64,000 bases of DNA from assembly GCA_021784595.1 (NCBI GenBank), contig JAJYHT010000035.1, positions 37,651 through 101,650 on the forward strand, read 5' to 3'. Of the stretch, positions 26,949-36,566 are shown in pieces; position 1 is the first letter of the stretch; each line of letters begins with the position of its first letter. The notes under the pieces are model-generated. The model had not been told where the DNA came from and did no database searches. It saw only the letters and a program-made list of their open reading frames with translations. This DNA is from Bacillota bacterium (GTDB lineage: Bacteria > Bacillota > Sulfobacillia > Sulfobacillales > Sulfobacillaceae). The translations under genes were made by a program, and so were the position numbers.

Positions 26949-27542
26949 CCAAGGGACTCGACGAACAGAACTTGTGGATCGTGAAGTGGTTACAGGAATG
27001 GCACAAGGACGACGCCTCATGAGCCAGTGGCTGCACCAAGACCCTTTTTTCGCGTACTCGACGCTCAACAGTATCGACGAGGGACCGAGATCCGAACGCT
27101 TGCGCACACATCGGCCGTTCAGCCCGCCGATGTCTTAGTATGGTGCGCAAGCGATGGGACGGCTCAGCACGCGGCATTTGCGGTCAGCCAAGACACCGTG
27201 TTTCAGAAAGAAGGGCAAGGTTGGGAAGGCCCGTGGCAGCTCGTCCGATTGGAAGACGTGTGTACAAACCGTGCGCCTTTGGAGGCGAACACTCACACCG
27301 AGGGCAACACAGCGTAATCATAGGCTCTATCGGCCAAAGCGGTTGCGCATTTTGAACTCGACGGAAGCCCTGCCGGTGATCGTCGTTCGAGCCGACGACC
27401 AGTAGCCGAGGCCGTCTGGTCCAGCAAGAACTTCCTGCACCGTATCGTTGGCATAGCATACCGGGGATGCAGGTCCGTCTTACGGGACAAACGGGGGCTT
27501 TAGCGCCCTAAGCAAGAACCAGAAATCGATCAAACTACCTGT
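26949..27542. other. Mosaic of short ORF fragments
   Basis: A frame ending at 27022 (KGLDEQNLWIVKWLQEWH) and one at 27027-27317 (ADVLVWCASDGTAQHAAFAV, then EGPWQLVRLEDV) have protein-like composition. The second recalls NlpC/P60-like cell-wall hydrolase ends, but no catalytic Cys-His pair or proper start is visible. I regard them as gene remnants and assign no function. Confidence 0.4.
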
Positions 27543-27589
27543 GTAGAAAAGCTTAAGAACGACACCTAAAAAAGGCTAGATTCAGTCTA
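27543..27589 (+). repeat. Right-end composite repeat, copy 2
   Basis: ACCTGTGTA, 16 nt, then ACACCTAAAAAAGGCTAG: same blocks and spacing as 23509-23556. It probably marks the right end of the decayed second element whose recombinase relics lie at 24.8-26.9 kb. The flanking ACTACCTGTGTAGA (27540-27553) is the reverse complement, with one mismatch, of 13894-13907. Confidence 0.65.
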
Positions 27590-27636
27590 ACCGTTTGTCC
27601 TGCTCGTCAGCTCAAAATCGTCTAAATTAAGGGGCC

Positions 27637-27676
27637 ATAGATATGACACGAGTCGTATCTATGGCCCTTCTTACTG
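27637..27676 (+). terminator. Intrinsic terminator-like hairpin
   Basis: GGGCCATAGATA / TATCTATGGCCC, extended inward by TGAC/GTCG, then TTCTTA. It lies about 100 bp after repeat copy 2, mirroring the hairpin after copy 1. Confidence 0.75.
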
Positions 27677-27710
27677 ACTGGTCGGGGCTTTCCTACTCGG
27701 CGAGGGCATG

Positions 27711-27752
27711 TTGACAATAAGCTGAAAACAGACTAAACTAGACTAAGTTTAG
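27711..27752 (+). promoter_or_regulatory. Promoter and operator of the first Phd/PIN module
   Basis: TTGACA (27711-27716), 17 nt, TAAACT (27734-27739). The -10 is the left arm of an inverted repeat CTAAACT...AGTTTAG (27733-27752). Antitoxin binding there would block transcription. The second module at 29.3 kb has the same design. Confidence 0.8.
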
Positions 27753-27770
27753 TAATTCGAGGTGACTTGG

Positions 27771-28013
27771 GTGAAGTCCGTAAATATTCATGAGGCAAAG
27801 ACCCACCTTTCTCGGCTTCTTGATGAGGTGAGTCGAGGCGAGGAAGTAACAATTGCCAAGGCGGGCAAGCCCATTGCGCGGCTAGTCCCGGTAACGGTCT
27901 CTCGACCAACTCGGACACCGGGCTTTTTACGTGGAAAGATCCATATTTCCGATGATTTCGATGCGCCGCTCCCCGACGACGCACAAACGAGTTTTGAAGG
28001 GTTCGACGAGTGA
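27771..28013 (+). CDS. Phd/YefM-family antitoxin
   Basis: 80 residues. The N-terminal Phd DNA-binding fold is NIHEAKTHLSRLLDEVSRGE, then VTIAKAGKPIARLVPV. The C-terminal tail is acidic and disordered-looking and should wrap the toxin. The GTG at 27771 is spaced 5 nt from GAGGTGA; an in-frame GTG at 27762 is too close to it. The stop overlaps the PIN toxin start. About half its residues match the antitoxin at 29035-29259. Confidence 0.88.
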   Translation: MKSVNIHEAKTHLSRLLDEVSRGEEVTIAKAGKPIARLVPVTVSRPTRTPGFLRGKIHISDDFDAPLPDDAQTSFEGFDE

Positions 28014-28390
28014 TGCTACTGCTCGATACGCATGTCTACTTATGGTACCTGGTCGATTCCCCACATATTACGCGCGAGGTTTCTGAGCAGATTTCGGAAG
28101 CCGACGTGGTTCTTGTCAGTGCAGCCTCCATTTGGGAAGCCGCCATCAAAATCAATCTAGGGAAACTCGATGCCAAGATTTCCGACCTCGTTAAGGGCAT
28201 CGAGGCCAGCGGATTCTCGGAGCTTCCCGTGACTGCCGAGGACGCGAGTATGGTAGCGAGCTTGCCGCCCATTCATAATGATCCGTTTGATCGGCTACTC
28301 GTTGCTCAAGCTCTGAGGGGTCCGTTTCGCCTACTCACCGCTGACTCGACTGTGGCCAAATACTCTGACGTGGTCCAGCTGGTGACGTAA
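28010..28390 (+). CDS. PIN-domain toxin (VapC family)
   Basis: 126 residues. Acidic PIN active-site residues are visible: LLDTHVYLW (first Asp), the SAASIWEAAIK Glu, and HNDPFDRLLVAQA plus LLTADST near the C-terminus. PIN toxins are Mg-dependent RNases that stop translation by cutting tRNA or rRNA. GTG/ATG at 28010/28013 overlaps the antitoxin stop. Paralogous to the toxin at 28652-29044. Confidence 0.88.
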   Translation: MMLLLDTHVYLWYLVDSPHITREVSEQISEADVVLVSAASIWEAAIKINLGKLDAKISDLVKGIEASGFSELPVTAEDASMVASLPPIHNDPFDRLLVAQALRGPFRLLTADSTVAKYSDVVQLVT

Positions 28391-28651
28391 TACAAACTTC
28401 AAAGTTGGGGGGTGGTGGGCGGGACTGCGTAACCTTGCCTTCGGATTGCGGAGTTGTGAGCACGGCACAAACTCCTCGATCGGTTGTATCGAATTGAGCC
28501 GAAACGTTTGTGTTCGCACAAATTTCTTACGACCCAACCTAACCTGTGATAGGATCAGCCTAAGTTCTTGACTGATCGGTAATGGAGAAATGGCTTTGCT
28601 AAGATGATCGGGAAACTACACACGTAGTATTCCGGTTCTCTGCCTCAGAGC

Positions 28652-29044
28652 TCACCAGATCGTTGGAACGCCGAATTCTCCAAAAGCAGGATCTTTCGAG
28701 AGGATGGCTAATCCTTCCACTAGTGACTGGGCTGCCAATATGCGATCGAACGGATCTCGGTGTTGGGCATAGAGTGTTCCGGCTTTGATTGCGTGTATCG
28801 AATTAATGGCCAATTCTACGGCTCGTAGTGTTCTCAGGTGATCATGGTATCCTTCGATGACCATTCGCGCTTCCGGAAGTCGGCCCAACTCAAACTTAAT
28901 CGCAACTTCCCAAGCAGAAGCGGCGGACACCACGATCGTGTTTTGGGACTCTTCGATGATCTCGGTGGCGGCTTGCGATAGCTTGTCGGGCTCGACCAAG
29001 GCCCACAAAAGCGCATGAGTGTCCAGCAACACTTTCATCGCCAT
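28652..29044 (-). CDS. PIN-domain toxin (VapC family), second copy
   Basis: 130 residues with the same layout as the toxin at 28010: VLLDTHALLWAL, SAASAWEVAIK, HRDPFDRILAAQS and a C-terminal LSKDPAF. It overlaps the end of its antitoxin gene by 10 nt. The two modules converge on the 28391-28651 gap. Predicted RNase; target unknown. Confidence 0.88.
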   Translation of the reverse strand: MAMKVLLDTHALLWALVEPDKLSQAATEIIEESQNTIVVSAASAWEVAIKFELGRLPEARMVIEGYHDHLRTLRAVELAINSIHAIKAGTLYAQHRDPFDRILAAQSLVEGLAILSKDPAFGEFGVPTIW

Positions 29045-29259
29045 CGGTCCAGCTCCTCCTGAGAGAGGGGCTCAAAGAACGCCTCAGAAATTTTTCCTGG
29101 CACAAATCCCAACGGACGCTTTTCCCTATCGTGGAGCGGGACAAGTTTGGCATAGGGACGGCCGCCCTTCGCGAGAATCACTTCTTCGCCTTGATAGACC
29201 TGATCAAGTATCTTAGACAGATGGGTTTTTGCTTCGTGAACATTGATGATGCGTGCCAA
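29035..29259 (-). CDS. Phd/YefM-family antitoxin, second copy
   Basis: 74 residues: NVHEAKTHLSKILDQVYQGE, VILAKGGRPYAKLVPL, then an acidic tail ending EELDRWR. The start is TTG 29259 with GGAGGTG correctly spaced; the in-frame codon at 29274 overlaps that site. Close relative of the antitoxin at 27771, so cross-talk between modules is possible. Confidence 0.86.
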   Translation of the reverse strand: MARIINVHEAKTHLSKILDQVYQGEEVILAKGGRPYAKLVPLHDREKRPLGFVPGKISEAFFEPLSQEELDRWR

Positions 29260-29261
29260 GG

Positions 29262-29321
29262 AAAGCACCTCCAAACTTAGTCCATTTGACTTAGTTTACT
29301 CCTGCTCCGTATAAATGACAA
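29262..29321 (-). promoter_or_regulatory. Promoter and operator of the second Phd/PIN module
   Basis: On the minus strand, TTGTCA (29321-29316), 17 nt, TAAACT (29298-29293), followed by two ACTAAGT-type repeats. The -10 hexamer and the downstream GACTAAGTTT block are shared with the operator at 27711-27752. Confidence 0.75.
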
Positions 29322-29904
29322 CGCACTCTACGGCTGGCACTGTTTCGCGGGGTCTGAAGTAACCTATACAGTTTGACCAAACGCAGTCCCGGTTCAGGCT
29401 TGTTGACCCAAGTTACCTGTGGGGCAAATCAACAACCTATAATAATCATGGCGGGATCGGGTAAGTGCACCTGGCAACCGGGTCCCCTTAGCTTTAACCT
29501 CCCCGATGGAGCCTGGACGTGACCAAAAAGCAACGATGCGAAAATGGGCGTGCTGAGGGGTGTCCGTGAGACGACCCCACAATCGTCTTGACAGCATGGG
29601 TTTCCAACACCGGGATAAGACTGGAACGATCAAAACATAGGGCTTGCTATCAGACGGATTGCTGTGATGTCTAACAAGGGACAAGTCGTTGTGCCCATAA
29701 TTACGGGATGCATATTCGTTAAGCACGACGTAAGTTCCGCAATTGCGCGAGGAAGCCGATCACTGTACCAACTATTTGCAACACGGCATTTGACACGATT
29801 GCAGCATCGTGTGGCAGCGAGCCTTCCGAGCCTGGCCCTTTTCGCGCTGTTTCTCCCGGCATTCCATCGTCCTGCCACAAGAATTGAATCCGCATCTGCC
29901 ATGA
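29322..29904. other. Gene-poor stretch between the toxin-antitoxin island and acnA
   Basis: Only open frames without ribosome binding sites occur here (for example minus 29394-29726). None shows a recognisable domain. It may hold decayed sequence from the island's right border. Confidence 0.45.
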
Positions 29905-29955
29905 AAAAGAAAACTCCCGGAATCCCTTATGGTGTGAGCGGGAATCCCGGGAGAC
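29905..29955 (-). terminator. Intrinsic terminator of acnA
   Basis: Read on the minus strand: CTCCCGG...CCGGGAG outer stem with TCCC/GGGA inner pairing, then TTTTCTTTTT. It lies 11 bp after the acnA stop. Confidence 0.85.
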
Positions 29956-29965
29956 TTGCGTTTTA

Positions 29966-32674
29966 TTAAACCATCGCCTTGAGGACAGTCTGTAAGATTC
30001 CGCCGTTATAGTAATAATCGACGTCGACCGGGGTATCAAGACGAGCCAGCACGGGAAAACGAACAGACTCGCCATTCATCCGGGTTACCGTGACGGTCAG
30101 TTCCTGACTCGGTGCCATATCGCGGGGAACGCTAATATCCACCACTTCATCGCCTGTGATGCCATACTTTTGCCAGTTGTCGCCTTCAAAGAACTGCAAT
30201 GGCAAAACGCCCATGCCCACTAAGTTGCTGCGATGAATTCGTTCAAAGCTTTCCGCAACGACCGCCTTGACCCCAAGCAGTGAGGTGCCTTTAGCCGCCC
30301 AGTCGCGAGAACTGCCCGTGCCGTATTCTTTGCCGGCAAAGACCACCAATGGCACATTCTCACTCTGGTAGCGCATTGCAACGTCGAATACAGAGCCCTC
30401 AACCCCATCGGGATAATGACGGCTAAATCCTCCTTCTCGGCCATCGAGCATCTGGTTTCGTATCCTGATGTTGGCAAATGTACCGCGCATCATCACTTCG
30501 TGGTTACCCCGTCGTGCACCATAGGAATTGAAGTCTTTAGGCTGTACTCCATGTGCCCTGAGGTATTCAGCGGCCGGGCTCGAAGAGGCGATGCTGCCCG
30601 CAGGTGAGATGTGATCTGTAGTAACTGAATCTCCCAACAAGAGCAAGATCCGCCCATGGTCCACGGAAAAACTACGCATTGCTGTCTCTTGACCTGAAAA
30701 GAAGGGAGGTTCCTGAATGTAGGTTGAGTCATGATCCCACGCGTACAGTTCGCCCTCGGGCACCGGCAAGTGATTCCACTGCGGATTGTCGGAAAACACC
30801 GTGCGATATTCTTCTGCAAAGAGGTCGGGTGTCAAGGCAGCCGTCATCGTGTCTTCGATTTCGGCAGCGTTGGGCCAGATATCTCGTAAATACACTGGTG
30901 CGCCGAAGGTGTCATAGCCTAAAGGGTCACTTTGCAGGTCAATATTCACCGTTCCGGCCAACGCATACGCCACCACCAGTGGCGGCGAGGCCAAGTAATT
31001 AGCTTTGACCAAGGGATGGATTCGGCCCTCAAAATTGCGGTTTCCGGACAGCACGGCCGCCACCGTAAGGTCCGCCTGTTGGATCGCTTGGGACACCTCA
31101 TCTGGTAGTGGTCCGCTATTGCCGATGCAGGTAGTGCAGCCATAACCAACCACGTCAAAACCGAGCTCCGCGAGAGGCTCCAAAAGTCCTGCTTTTTCCA
31201 AGTAGGCGGTGACCACACGGGAGCCGGGAGCCAGACTTGTCTTAACGTAGGGTGCAGGCCGCAATCCTCGGGACGCCGCCTTTTTGGCCAACAACCCAGC
31301 GCCTATCATGACCGTGGGATTAGACGTGTTGGTGCAACTAGTGATGGCCGCTATAACCACCGACCCTTGCGTCAGGGTTGCCACCGGAGCATCCATTACC
31401 GTCACCGTAGAGGTCCGAGAGACGGCCTCTGCATTGAGACCAAATCCCCGCTCAGCGATCGGTGTGGTGAGTGCCCGTTGAAACGTGCTTTGCATTCGGG
31501 AAAGAGGGACTCGGTCCTGTGGACGCTTGGGACCAGCCAGACTTGGTTCCACACTGCCTAAGTCCAAGGACAGCACTTCGGAAAATAGTGGTTCTGGCAT
31601 CTCGTCGGTTCGGAACAAGTTTTGGGTCTTGCAATACCACTCCACTAGACGGATATGTTCTTCGGAACGAGCAGTCTGCCCTAAATACCGCAGGGTCTCC
31701 TCGTCAACCGGGAAAAAGCCCATCGTGGCGCCATATTCAGGCGCCATGTTGGCCACTGTAGCTCGGTCGGCCAAACTCATCCGACTGATGCCTGAGCCAA
31801 AAAATTCCACAAATTTACCAACCACTCCATGACTTCTCAACATTTGAGTCACTGTCAGAGCCAAATCAGTAGCTGTGACGCCAATCCCGAGTTCACCATC
31901 CAAACGCACCCCAACCACTTGAGGGGGAAGGAAATAGAGAGCCTGCCCCAGCATGTTTGCTTCGGCCTCAATACCGCCCACGCCCCAGCCCAGAACTCCC
32001 AGGCCATTAACCATGGTAGTATGCGAATCCGTACCTACCACCGAATCAGGGTACACGACCATACGGCCCTCGCCGTCCGATTTGGACGCCACAACATTGG
32101 CCAAGTATTCCAGATTGACCTGATGCACTATACCCGTACCTGGTGGCACTACACGGAAATTGTGAAATGCCCGCTGTGCCCAATTTAGTAGGCGATAGCG
32201 TTCCTGGTTCCGTTCAAATTCGCGGTCAATATTATAGCCAAGTGATTCAGGTGTGCCAAAACGGTCCACTTGGACCGAGTGATCTACCACTAAGTCCACT
32301 GGCACCAACGGATTAATTTCTTGCGGACTATGTCCGAGCCGTTGCAAGCTGGACCGAAGGGCCGCCAAATCCACCACCGCGGGCACCCCCGTAAAATCCT
32401 GCAAAACAACACGAGCAGGCTTGAAAGGGATCTCAGACACGTTCGCTTGGTGCGGTTGCCAATGGGCCAGTCGGATGACGTCCTGTTCGGTAATTTGATA
32501 ACCGTCCAATTGGCGCAAGACAGCTTCCAGCAAAATCTTGATCGAAAATGGCAATCGGTCGATATTAACGCCCGGCAACTTATTCAACGCGGACAGTTGG
32601 TAATACGTAAGGGGTCGGCCATCCAACACGGTGTCGACCCGAGCTTCAAATGGATCATGGATAATTTGTGTCAA
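29966..32674 (-). CDS. acnA: Aconitate hydratase A
   Basis: 902 residues, the normal length for AcnA/IRP1-type aconitases. It isomerises citrate and isocitrate in the TCA cycle. Cluster ligands are seen as [10 protein letters not shown] and [14 protein letters not shown]. The swivel domain near the C-terminus carries [19 protein letters not shown] with the substrate-binding Ser/Arg. Start is TTG 32674 after GAGGTGA. Divergent from prfC with a 133-bp shared upstream region. Some such enzymes also accept 2-methyl-cis-aconitate, which cannot be judged here. Confidence 0.96.
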   Translation of the reverse strand: MTQIIHDPFEARVDTVLDGRPLTYYQLSALNKLPGVNIDRLPFSIKILLEAVLRQLDGYQITEQDVIRLAHWQPHQANVSEIPFKPARVVLQDFTGVPAVVDLAALRSSLQRLGHSPQEINPLVPVDLVVDHSVQVDRFGTPESLGYNIDREFERNQERYRLLNWAQRAFHNFRVVPPGTGIVHQVNLEYLANVVASKSDGEGRMVVYPDSVVGTDSHTTMVNGLGVLGWGVGGIEAEANMLGQALYFLPPQVVGVRLDGELGIGVTATDLALTVTQMLRSHGVVGKFVEFFGSGISRMSLADRATVANMAPEYGATMGFFPVDEETLRYLGQTARSEEHIRLVEWYCKTQNLFRTDEMPEPLFSEVLSLDLGSVEPSLAGPKRPQDRVPLSRMQSTFQRALTTPIAERGFGLNAEAVSRTSTVTVMDAPVATLTQGSVVIAAITSCTNTSNPTVMIGAGLLAKKAASRGLRPAPYVKTSLAPGSRVVTAYLEKAGLLEPLAELGFDVVGYGCTTCIGNSGPLPDEVSQAIQQADLTVAAVLSGNRNFEGRIHPLVKANYLASPPLVVAYALAGTVNIDLQSDPLGYDTFGAPVYLRDIWPNAAEIEDTMTAALTPDLFAEEYRTVFSDNPQWNHLPVPEGELYAWDHDSTYIQEPPFFSGQETAMRSFSVDHGRILLLLGDSVTTDHISPAGSIASSSPAAEYLRAHGVQPKDFNSYGARRGNHEVMMRGTFANIRIRNQMLDGREGGFSRHYPDGVEGSVFDVAMRYQSENVPLVVFAGKEYGTGSSRDWAAKGTSLLGVKAVVAESFERIHRSNLVGMGVLPLQFFEGDNWQKYGITGDEVVDISVPRDMAPSQELTVTVTRMNGESVRFPVLARLDTPVDVDYYYNGGILQTVLKAMV

Positions 32675-32807
32675 TCAGTTCACCTCGTCTTCCGAGTCAA
32701 AGATACAACGCCTCTATTTTAATCTACTTTGGTCAATTATTCGATCTTGTCTCCGGCAATGCTATAATCGCTTGGTGAAGAATGTGGCAGAAAGGTGCGC
32801 CTAACTG

Positions 32808-34370
32808 ATGCAATGGAAAGAGCGTGTGGCACAGGGCCGCACATTTGCAATAATTTCGCATCCCGATGCAGGCAAGACCACCTTAACCGAAAAACTCTTG
32901 CTGTTCGGAGGAGCAATTCGTGAAGCCGGTGCGGTAAAAGCCCGCAAGGCGCAGGCCCATGCCCGCTCCGACTGGATGGAAATTGAACGCCAACGCGGCA
33001 TTTCGGTAACCTCGACGGTATTGCAGTTTCCTTATCGGGGATACCGAATTAATTTGTTGGATACTCCTGGTCACCAAGATTTTAGCGAAGACACCTATCG
33101 CACCTTGTTGGCAGCCGATAGTGTAGTGATGGTGATTGACTCCGCTAAAGGCGTGGAGCCCCAAACTATCAAATTGTTTGAGGTATGCCGCCTGAGAAAA
33201 ATACCGGTGTTCACTTTTTTCAACAAACTGGATCGCGAATCGCGAGAGCCATGGGATCTCTTGGATGAGGTGGAACACGTACTAGGTATCGAAACGTATC
33301 CTATGAATTGGCCTGTTGGCATGGGACTAGCCTTTCGTGGCATATTTGATCGTCAACATCAGACTTTTGAACGGTTTGACCGAAATCGGCAAGTGTTGGA
33401 GCAAGTGCCTTACCGTGAATTAACGGGAATCCCCGATGATCAAATTCACGAATTGGAGGAGGCTTTGGAACTGCTGGACGGCGCCGGCGGCCGCTTTGAT
33501 CCTGCCAAAGTGTCGGCGGGTGAACAAAGTCCGGCGTTTTGGGGCAGCGCCATCGCCAACTTCGGGGTTCAAAGTTTCTTGGATCACTTTATCGAGTTGG
33601 CGCCGCCTCCTTTACCCAGGCTGTCGACCGACGGCTATATCGAACCCGAACGCGAGATCTTTACAGGATTTGTGTTTAAAATCCAGGCTAATATGAACCC
33701 GTCTCACCGAGACCGTGTGGCCTTTTTACGCATTTGTTCAGGACAATTTGAACGTGGGATGACAGTGGTTCACGAACCAACCGGAAGGACCCTGCGTCTG
33801 TCCCAACCCCAGCAGTTTTTAGCCGAGGATCGCCAAATAGTGGACTTCGCCTATCCCGGGGATGTCATTGGCTTGCATGATTCTGGGCTTTTTGCGATTG
33901 GAGATACCTTGACCAATCAGCCGGGCGTGCGATTTGTCGGCTTTCCTCGATTTAGTCCAGAGCACTTTGCGGAAATCGAATTGAAATATACTCTAAAGCA
34001 CAAGCAGTACCAGCGCGGAATTGAAGAACTCAGTGAAGAAGGGCTCTTGCAAGTTTTCCGCTCACCAGACCTAGGTCCAGAAATTTATTTAGGCGTAGTC
34101 GGACCGCTTCAGTTCGAAGTCTTGCAATACCGACTCCAACACGAATATGGTGTGGAGGTGACCCTGCGCCGCCTCTCTTATACCATGGCTCGCTGGATTG
34201 TGAGCGACTCGTTGCCGGACATCGGGCGCTTTGATCATGCTAAAATTGTAGTGGATCAAACCCAGCGTCCCGTGGTGCTGATCGAAGACCAACGCACTTT
34301 GGAAAGATTGCAAGAGAAAAATCCGAATTTGCAACTTTCAGAGGCATCCGCAACCCCCCTAAACTATTGA
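32808..34370 (+). CDS. prfC: Peptide chain release factor 3
   Basis: 520 residues, a translational GTPase that recycles RF1/RF2 after termination. G1 SHPDAGKTT, switch I with RGISVTS, G3 DTPGHQDF, G4 NKLD. The EF-Tu-like second domain and the RF3 C-terminal domain follow (PLQFEVLQYRL). ATG 32808 follows AAAGGTG; a TATAAT lies at 32763-32768. It is followed 16 bp later by the aldo-keto reductase gene. Confidence 0.95.
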   Translation: MQWKERVAQGRTFAIISHPDAGKTTLTEKLLLFGGAIREAGAVKARKAQAHARSDWMEIERQRGISVTSTVLQFPYRGYRINLLDTPGHQDFSEDTYRTLLAADSVVMVIDSAKGVEPQTIKLFEVCRLRKIPVFTFFNKLDRESREPWDLLDEVEHVLGIETYPMNWPVGMGLAFRGIFDRQHQTFERFDRNRQVLEQVPYRELTGIPDDQIHELEEALELLDGAGGRFDPAKVSAGEQSPAFWGSAIANFGVQSFLDHFIELAPPPLPRLSTDGYIEPEREIFTGFVFKIQANMNPSHRDRVAFLRICSGQFERGMTVVHEPTGRTLRLSQPQQFLAEDRQIVDFAYPGDVIGLHDSGLFAIGDTLTNQPGVRFVGFPRFSPEHFAEIELKYTLKHKQYQRGIEELSEEGLLQVFRSPDLGPEIYLGVVGPLQFEVLQYRLQHEYGVEVTLRRLSYTMARWIVSDSLPDIGRFDHAKIVVDQTQRPVVLIEDQRTLERLQEKNPNLQLSEASATPLNY

Positions 34371-34386
34371 GAGAGAAGGTCACGCT

Positions 34387-35340
34387 GTGCAATATAGAAG
34401 ACTCGGACAATCTGGCATCAAAGTGTCGGAAATTGCTTTAGGGAGTTGGCTGACGTATGGCACGGTCACTGAGAAATCAGTAGGAGAGGCCTGCGTACAT
34501 AAGGCGTATGAATTAGGCATCAACCACTTTGATTGCGCCAATGCCTACGGCAGCGAACCACATGCTGCCGAAAGGTTCCTAAATGAGGCTTTAGCCCCAT
34601 TTTCCCGGGATTCGTACGTGCTGACGTCCAAGGCGTTTTGGCCGGTGGGCACGGGACCAAACGACCGCGGATTGAGCCGCAAGCACCTCATCAATCAAGT
34701 TGACCAGAGTCTAAAAGCGCTAGGAACCGACTATCTGGATATTTTTTACTGTCACCGATATGATCCTGGTACGGAAGTAGAAGAGGTATTGGAAGCCCTG
34801 GACGACTTAGTCACCCAAGGAAAAATTCTGTATGCCGGGATCAGCGAATGGCCTATAGCTAAGATAACCGAAGCAATAAAATTAACCGCCGTTCACAGAT
34901 TCCATAAAATCCGCGCCAGTCAACCCGTATACAACATGTTCAACCGCTACATTGAAAGTGGCGTGTTGCCAGTATGCGAAGACAACGGTATCGGATTGGT
35001 AGTGTTTTCGCCGCTGGCCCAAGGAATGCTAACGGGAAAATATCGAAGGGGACAAGCGTTACCCGAAGGCTCGCGGGCTACCACGGCTAGAGTTAGCGGC
35101 TTCATCACTCATATGCTAAACGACACCATGTTTTCCCGTGTCGAAGCATTAGAGGGCGTAGCCAAAGAATTGAATCTCAGCTTAAGCCAATTGGCGTTGG
35201 CCTGGGTCTTGCGCCAATCGGCCATCGCCAGTGCGCTAATTGGTGCCTCTCGACCCGAACAAATTGAAGAAAACGTTGGCGCAGTAGGAGTCACCCTGTC
35301 TGATGAGACCTTAAAGCAGGTTGAGGCCATTTTAGGATAA
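34387..35340 (+). CDS. Aldo/keto reductase
   Basis: 317 residues, an NADPH-dependent (beta/alpha)8 reductase in the Kv-beta/GSP69-like branch. Catalytic Asp and Tyr appear in DCANAYG, Lys in LTSKAFWP and His in FYCHRYDP. The C-terminal cofactor clamp is GASRPEQIEENVGA. GTG start after GAGAGAAGG, probably co-transcribed with prfC. Physiological aldehyde substrate unknown. Confidence 0.92.
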   Translation: MQYRRLGQSGIKVSEIALGSWLTYGTVTEKSVGEACVHKAYELGINHFDCANAYGSEPHAAERFLNEALAPFSRDSYVLTSKAFWPVGTGPNDRGLSRKHLINQVDQSLKALGTDYLDIFYCHRYDPGTEVEEVLEALDDLVTQGKILYAGISEWPIAKITEAIKLTAVHRFHKIRASQPVYNMFNRYIESGVLPVCEDNGIGLVVFSPLAQGMLTGKYRRGQALPEGSRATTARVSGFITHMLNDTMFSRVEALEGVAKELNLSLSQLALAWVLRQSAIASALIGASRPEQIEENVGAVGVTLSDETLKQVEAILG

Positions 35341-35404
35341 CCTCACTGAGATTAGCATAACCGGTTTCAGTCCTTCGTATGGATAATCATATGGAGGGAG
35401 CACC

Positions 35405-36199
35405 ATGGAGCACGCGGTACAAGACCTTTACAGAAGCCAAGTGAAAGCACTGCAACAGGGGTACCGGAGATTTCTGGAATTGATTCCGCAAATCTCCGGT
35501 ACCCGTCTGTTCTTAGCGGTATTGTCTGGAACCATCGCCATTATCTGGTTGTCCGCATGGTCTCATAATGCGGTGGTGGGCTACGGCTACGGAGCCATAT
35601 TATTCAGCGCAATAAGCTGGCCTTTTGTGCCCCGCTTGGCGCGCCACTTGTTTTGGCCGCGCCACCTGTTGACCAAATCGGTGGCCATCCTGATGCTCAG
35701 CATTCTCACCGGGTCTTTGGGCGATTTGATTCTAGGAAGAAACCCCCAAGCGGCGGGGCTGAGTCAATTCAATTGGACAATTGCGAAAAAACTGCTCTGG
35801 CAATTTCCCCTCGTGCTGCCTGTAGAAAATCTCTTACTGATCGGAGCCATGGTAGCCTTTATCAGGCTGGTCCAAGTGAAAACAACCACTCAAGCCGTCA
35901 CTGGAGCTATTCTGGCAGCATTCTTTTTCGGCCTATGGCACGTGCCATTTTGGGGATGGGGAACTCTTTTAACTATTGGGCTGACGGTCGTGCCATGGAC
36001 GCTCTACATGATGTTGACGGGAGATGTCTTGGTTCCGGTTGTAGCCCATGTCATGATGGATGGTTTAGCCATGCTGTCCAACTTTGCCCCCAACGCCGTG
36101 GTGCGGCAAGGCTCGCTGTTGTGGCTCGTGCTGGCCGCACTCGTTTGGAACGCTCTTAAGTCTTGGTGGCATGACCATCATGTTATTGTCCGCGAGTGA
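35405..36199 (+). CDS. CPBP-family intramembrane protease-like protein
   Basis: 264 residues with about seven membrane helices. The Abi/CPBP signature is partly kept: FGLWH (FxxxH) and HVMMD (HxxxD). The first motif, normally EExxxR, reads VENLLL with a single Glu, so catalysis is doubtful. ATG 35405 follows GGAGGGAG. A nearly perfect 46-nt inverted repeat lies within codons 19-34. Its 3' end overlaps the convergent MaoC gene by 17 nt. Confidence 0.8.
   Translation: MEHAVQDLYRSQVKALQQGYRRFLELIPQISGTRLFLAVLSGTIAIIWLSAWSHNAVVGYGYGAILFSAISWPFVPRLARHLFWPRHLLTKSVAILMLSILTGSLGDLILGRNPQAAGLSQFNWTIAKKLLWQFPLVLPVENLLLIGAMVAFIRLVQVKTTTQAVTGAILAAFFFGLWHVPFWGWGTLLTIGLTVVPWTLYMMLTGDVLVPVVAHVMMDGLAMLSNFAPNAVVRQGSLLWLVLAALVWNALKSWWHDHHVIVRE
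35459..35504 (+). repeat. 46-nt near-perfect hairpin inside a coding sequence
   Basis: Arms GGGTACCGGAGATTT and AAATCTCCGGTACCC pair over 15 bp. Inside them GGAAT and ATTCC pair again around TG, with one mismatched dinucleotide pair between. It lies about 55 nt into the CPBP gene. Confidence 0.85.
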
Positions 36200-36566
36200 G
36201 AGTTACCGATCCTGTCAGGGCAGGTTTAGTCTGGCCTTCTACCGTCGCCACGATATTGACTTGCACGACATTTTCATCCACGTCGTGTATCGACCCGTCA
36301 ATCGTTATGGTATGGTTTACTGCAACCATCGAGCGGAATCGATTCGACCAATGGGCGACCCTATAGCCTTGAACTAACAGCGGCTCGATCAAGCGAGTCA
36401 CCAGACCCATGGTGAACATACCGTGAGCAATGACGCCATCGAGGCCAAACTGCCGTGCCACTTCATCGTCAAAGTGGATGGGATTGAAATCGCCCGAAGC
36501 ACCTGCATACCGAACTAAATCCAAACGCGTGACACGGTGCACCACAGGAATGAGTCGAGATGTCAT
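36183..36566 (-). CDS. MaoC-like (R)-hydroxyacyl dehydratase subunit, HadB type
   Basis: 127 residues in a single hot-dog fold. The hydratase 2 motif appears as YAGASGDFNPIHFDDEVA (catalytic Asp and His), followed by GVIAHGMFTMGL. It pairs with the adjacent subunit gene (ATGA-type overlap at 36563-36566). Such pairs dehydrate 3-hydroxyacyl thioesters in fatty-acid or related metabolism. Confidence 0.88.
   Translation of the reverse strand: MTSRLIPVVHRVTRLDLVRYAGASGDFNPIHFDDEVARQFGLDGVIAHGMFTMGLVTRLIEPLLVQGYRVAHWSNRFRSMVAVNHTITIDGSIHDVDENVVQVNIVATVEGQTKPALTGSVTLTRGQ

Noticed and set aside
28539..28565. Possible third copy of the composite repeat (AACCTGTGATAGG then CCTAAG)
   Set aside because: The two blocks are much closer together than in the other copies, and the match is weak.
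28616..28629. Palindromic ACTACACACGTAGT resembling 13894-13907
   Set aside because: The similarity lies mainly in the palindrome itself and lacks the flanking blocks; kept only as a note.
29394..29726. 110-codon minus-strand frame
   Set aside because: No ribosome binding site, no recognisable domain, and composition typical of non-coding sequence.
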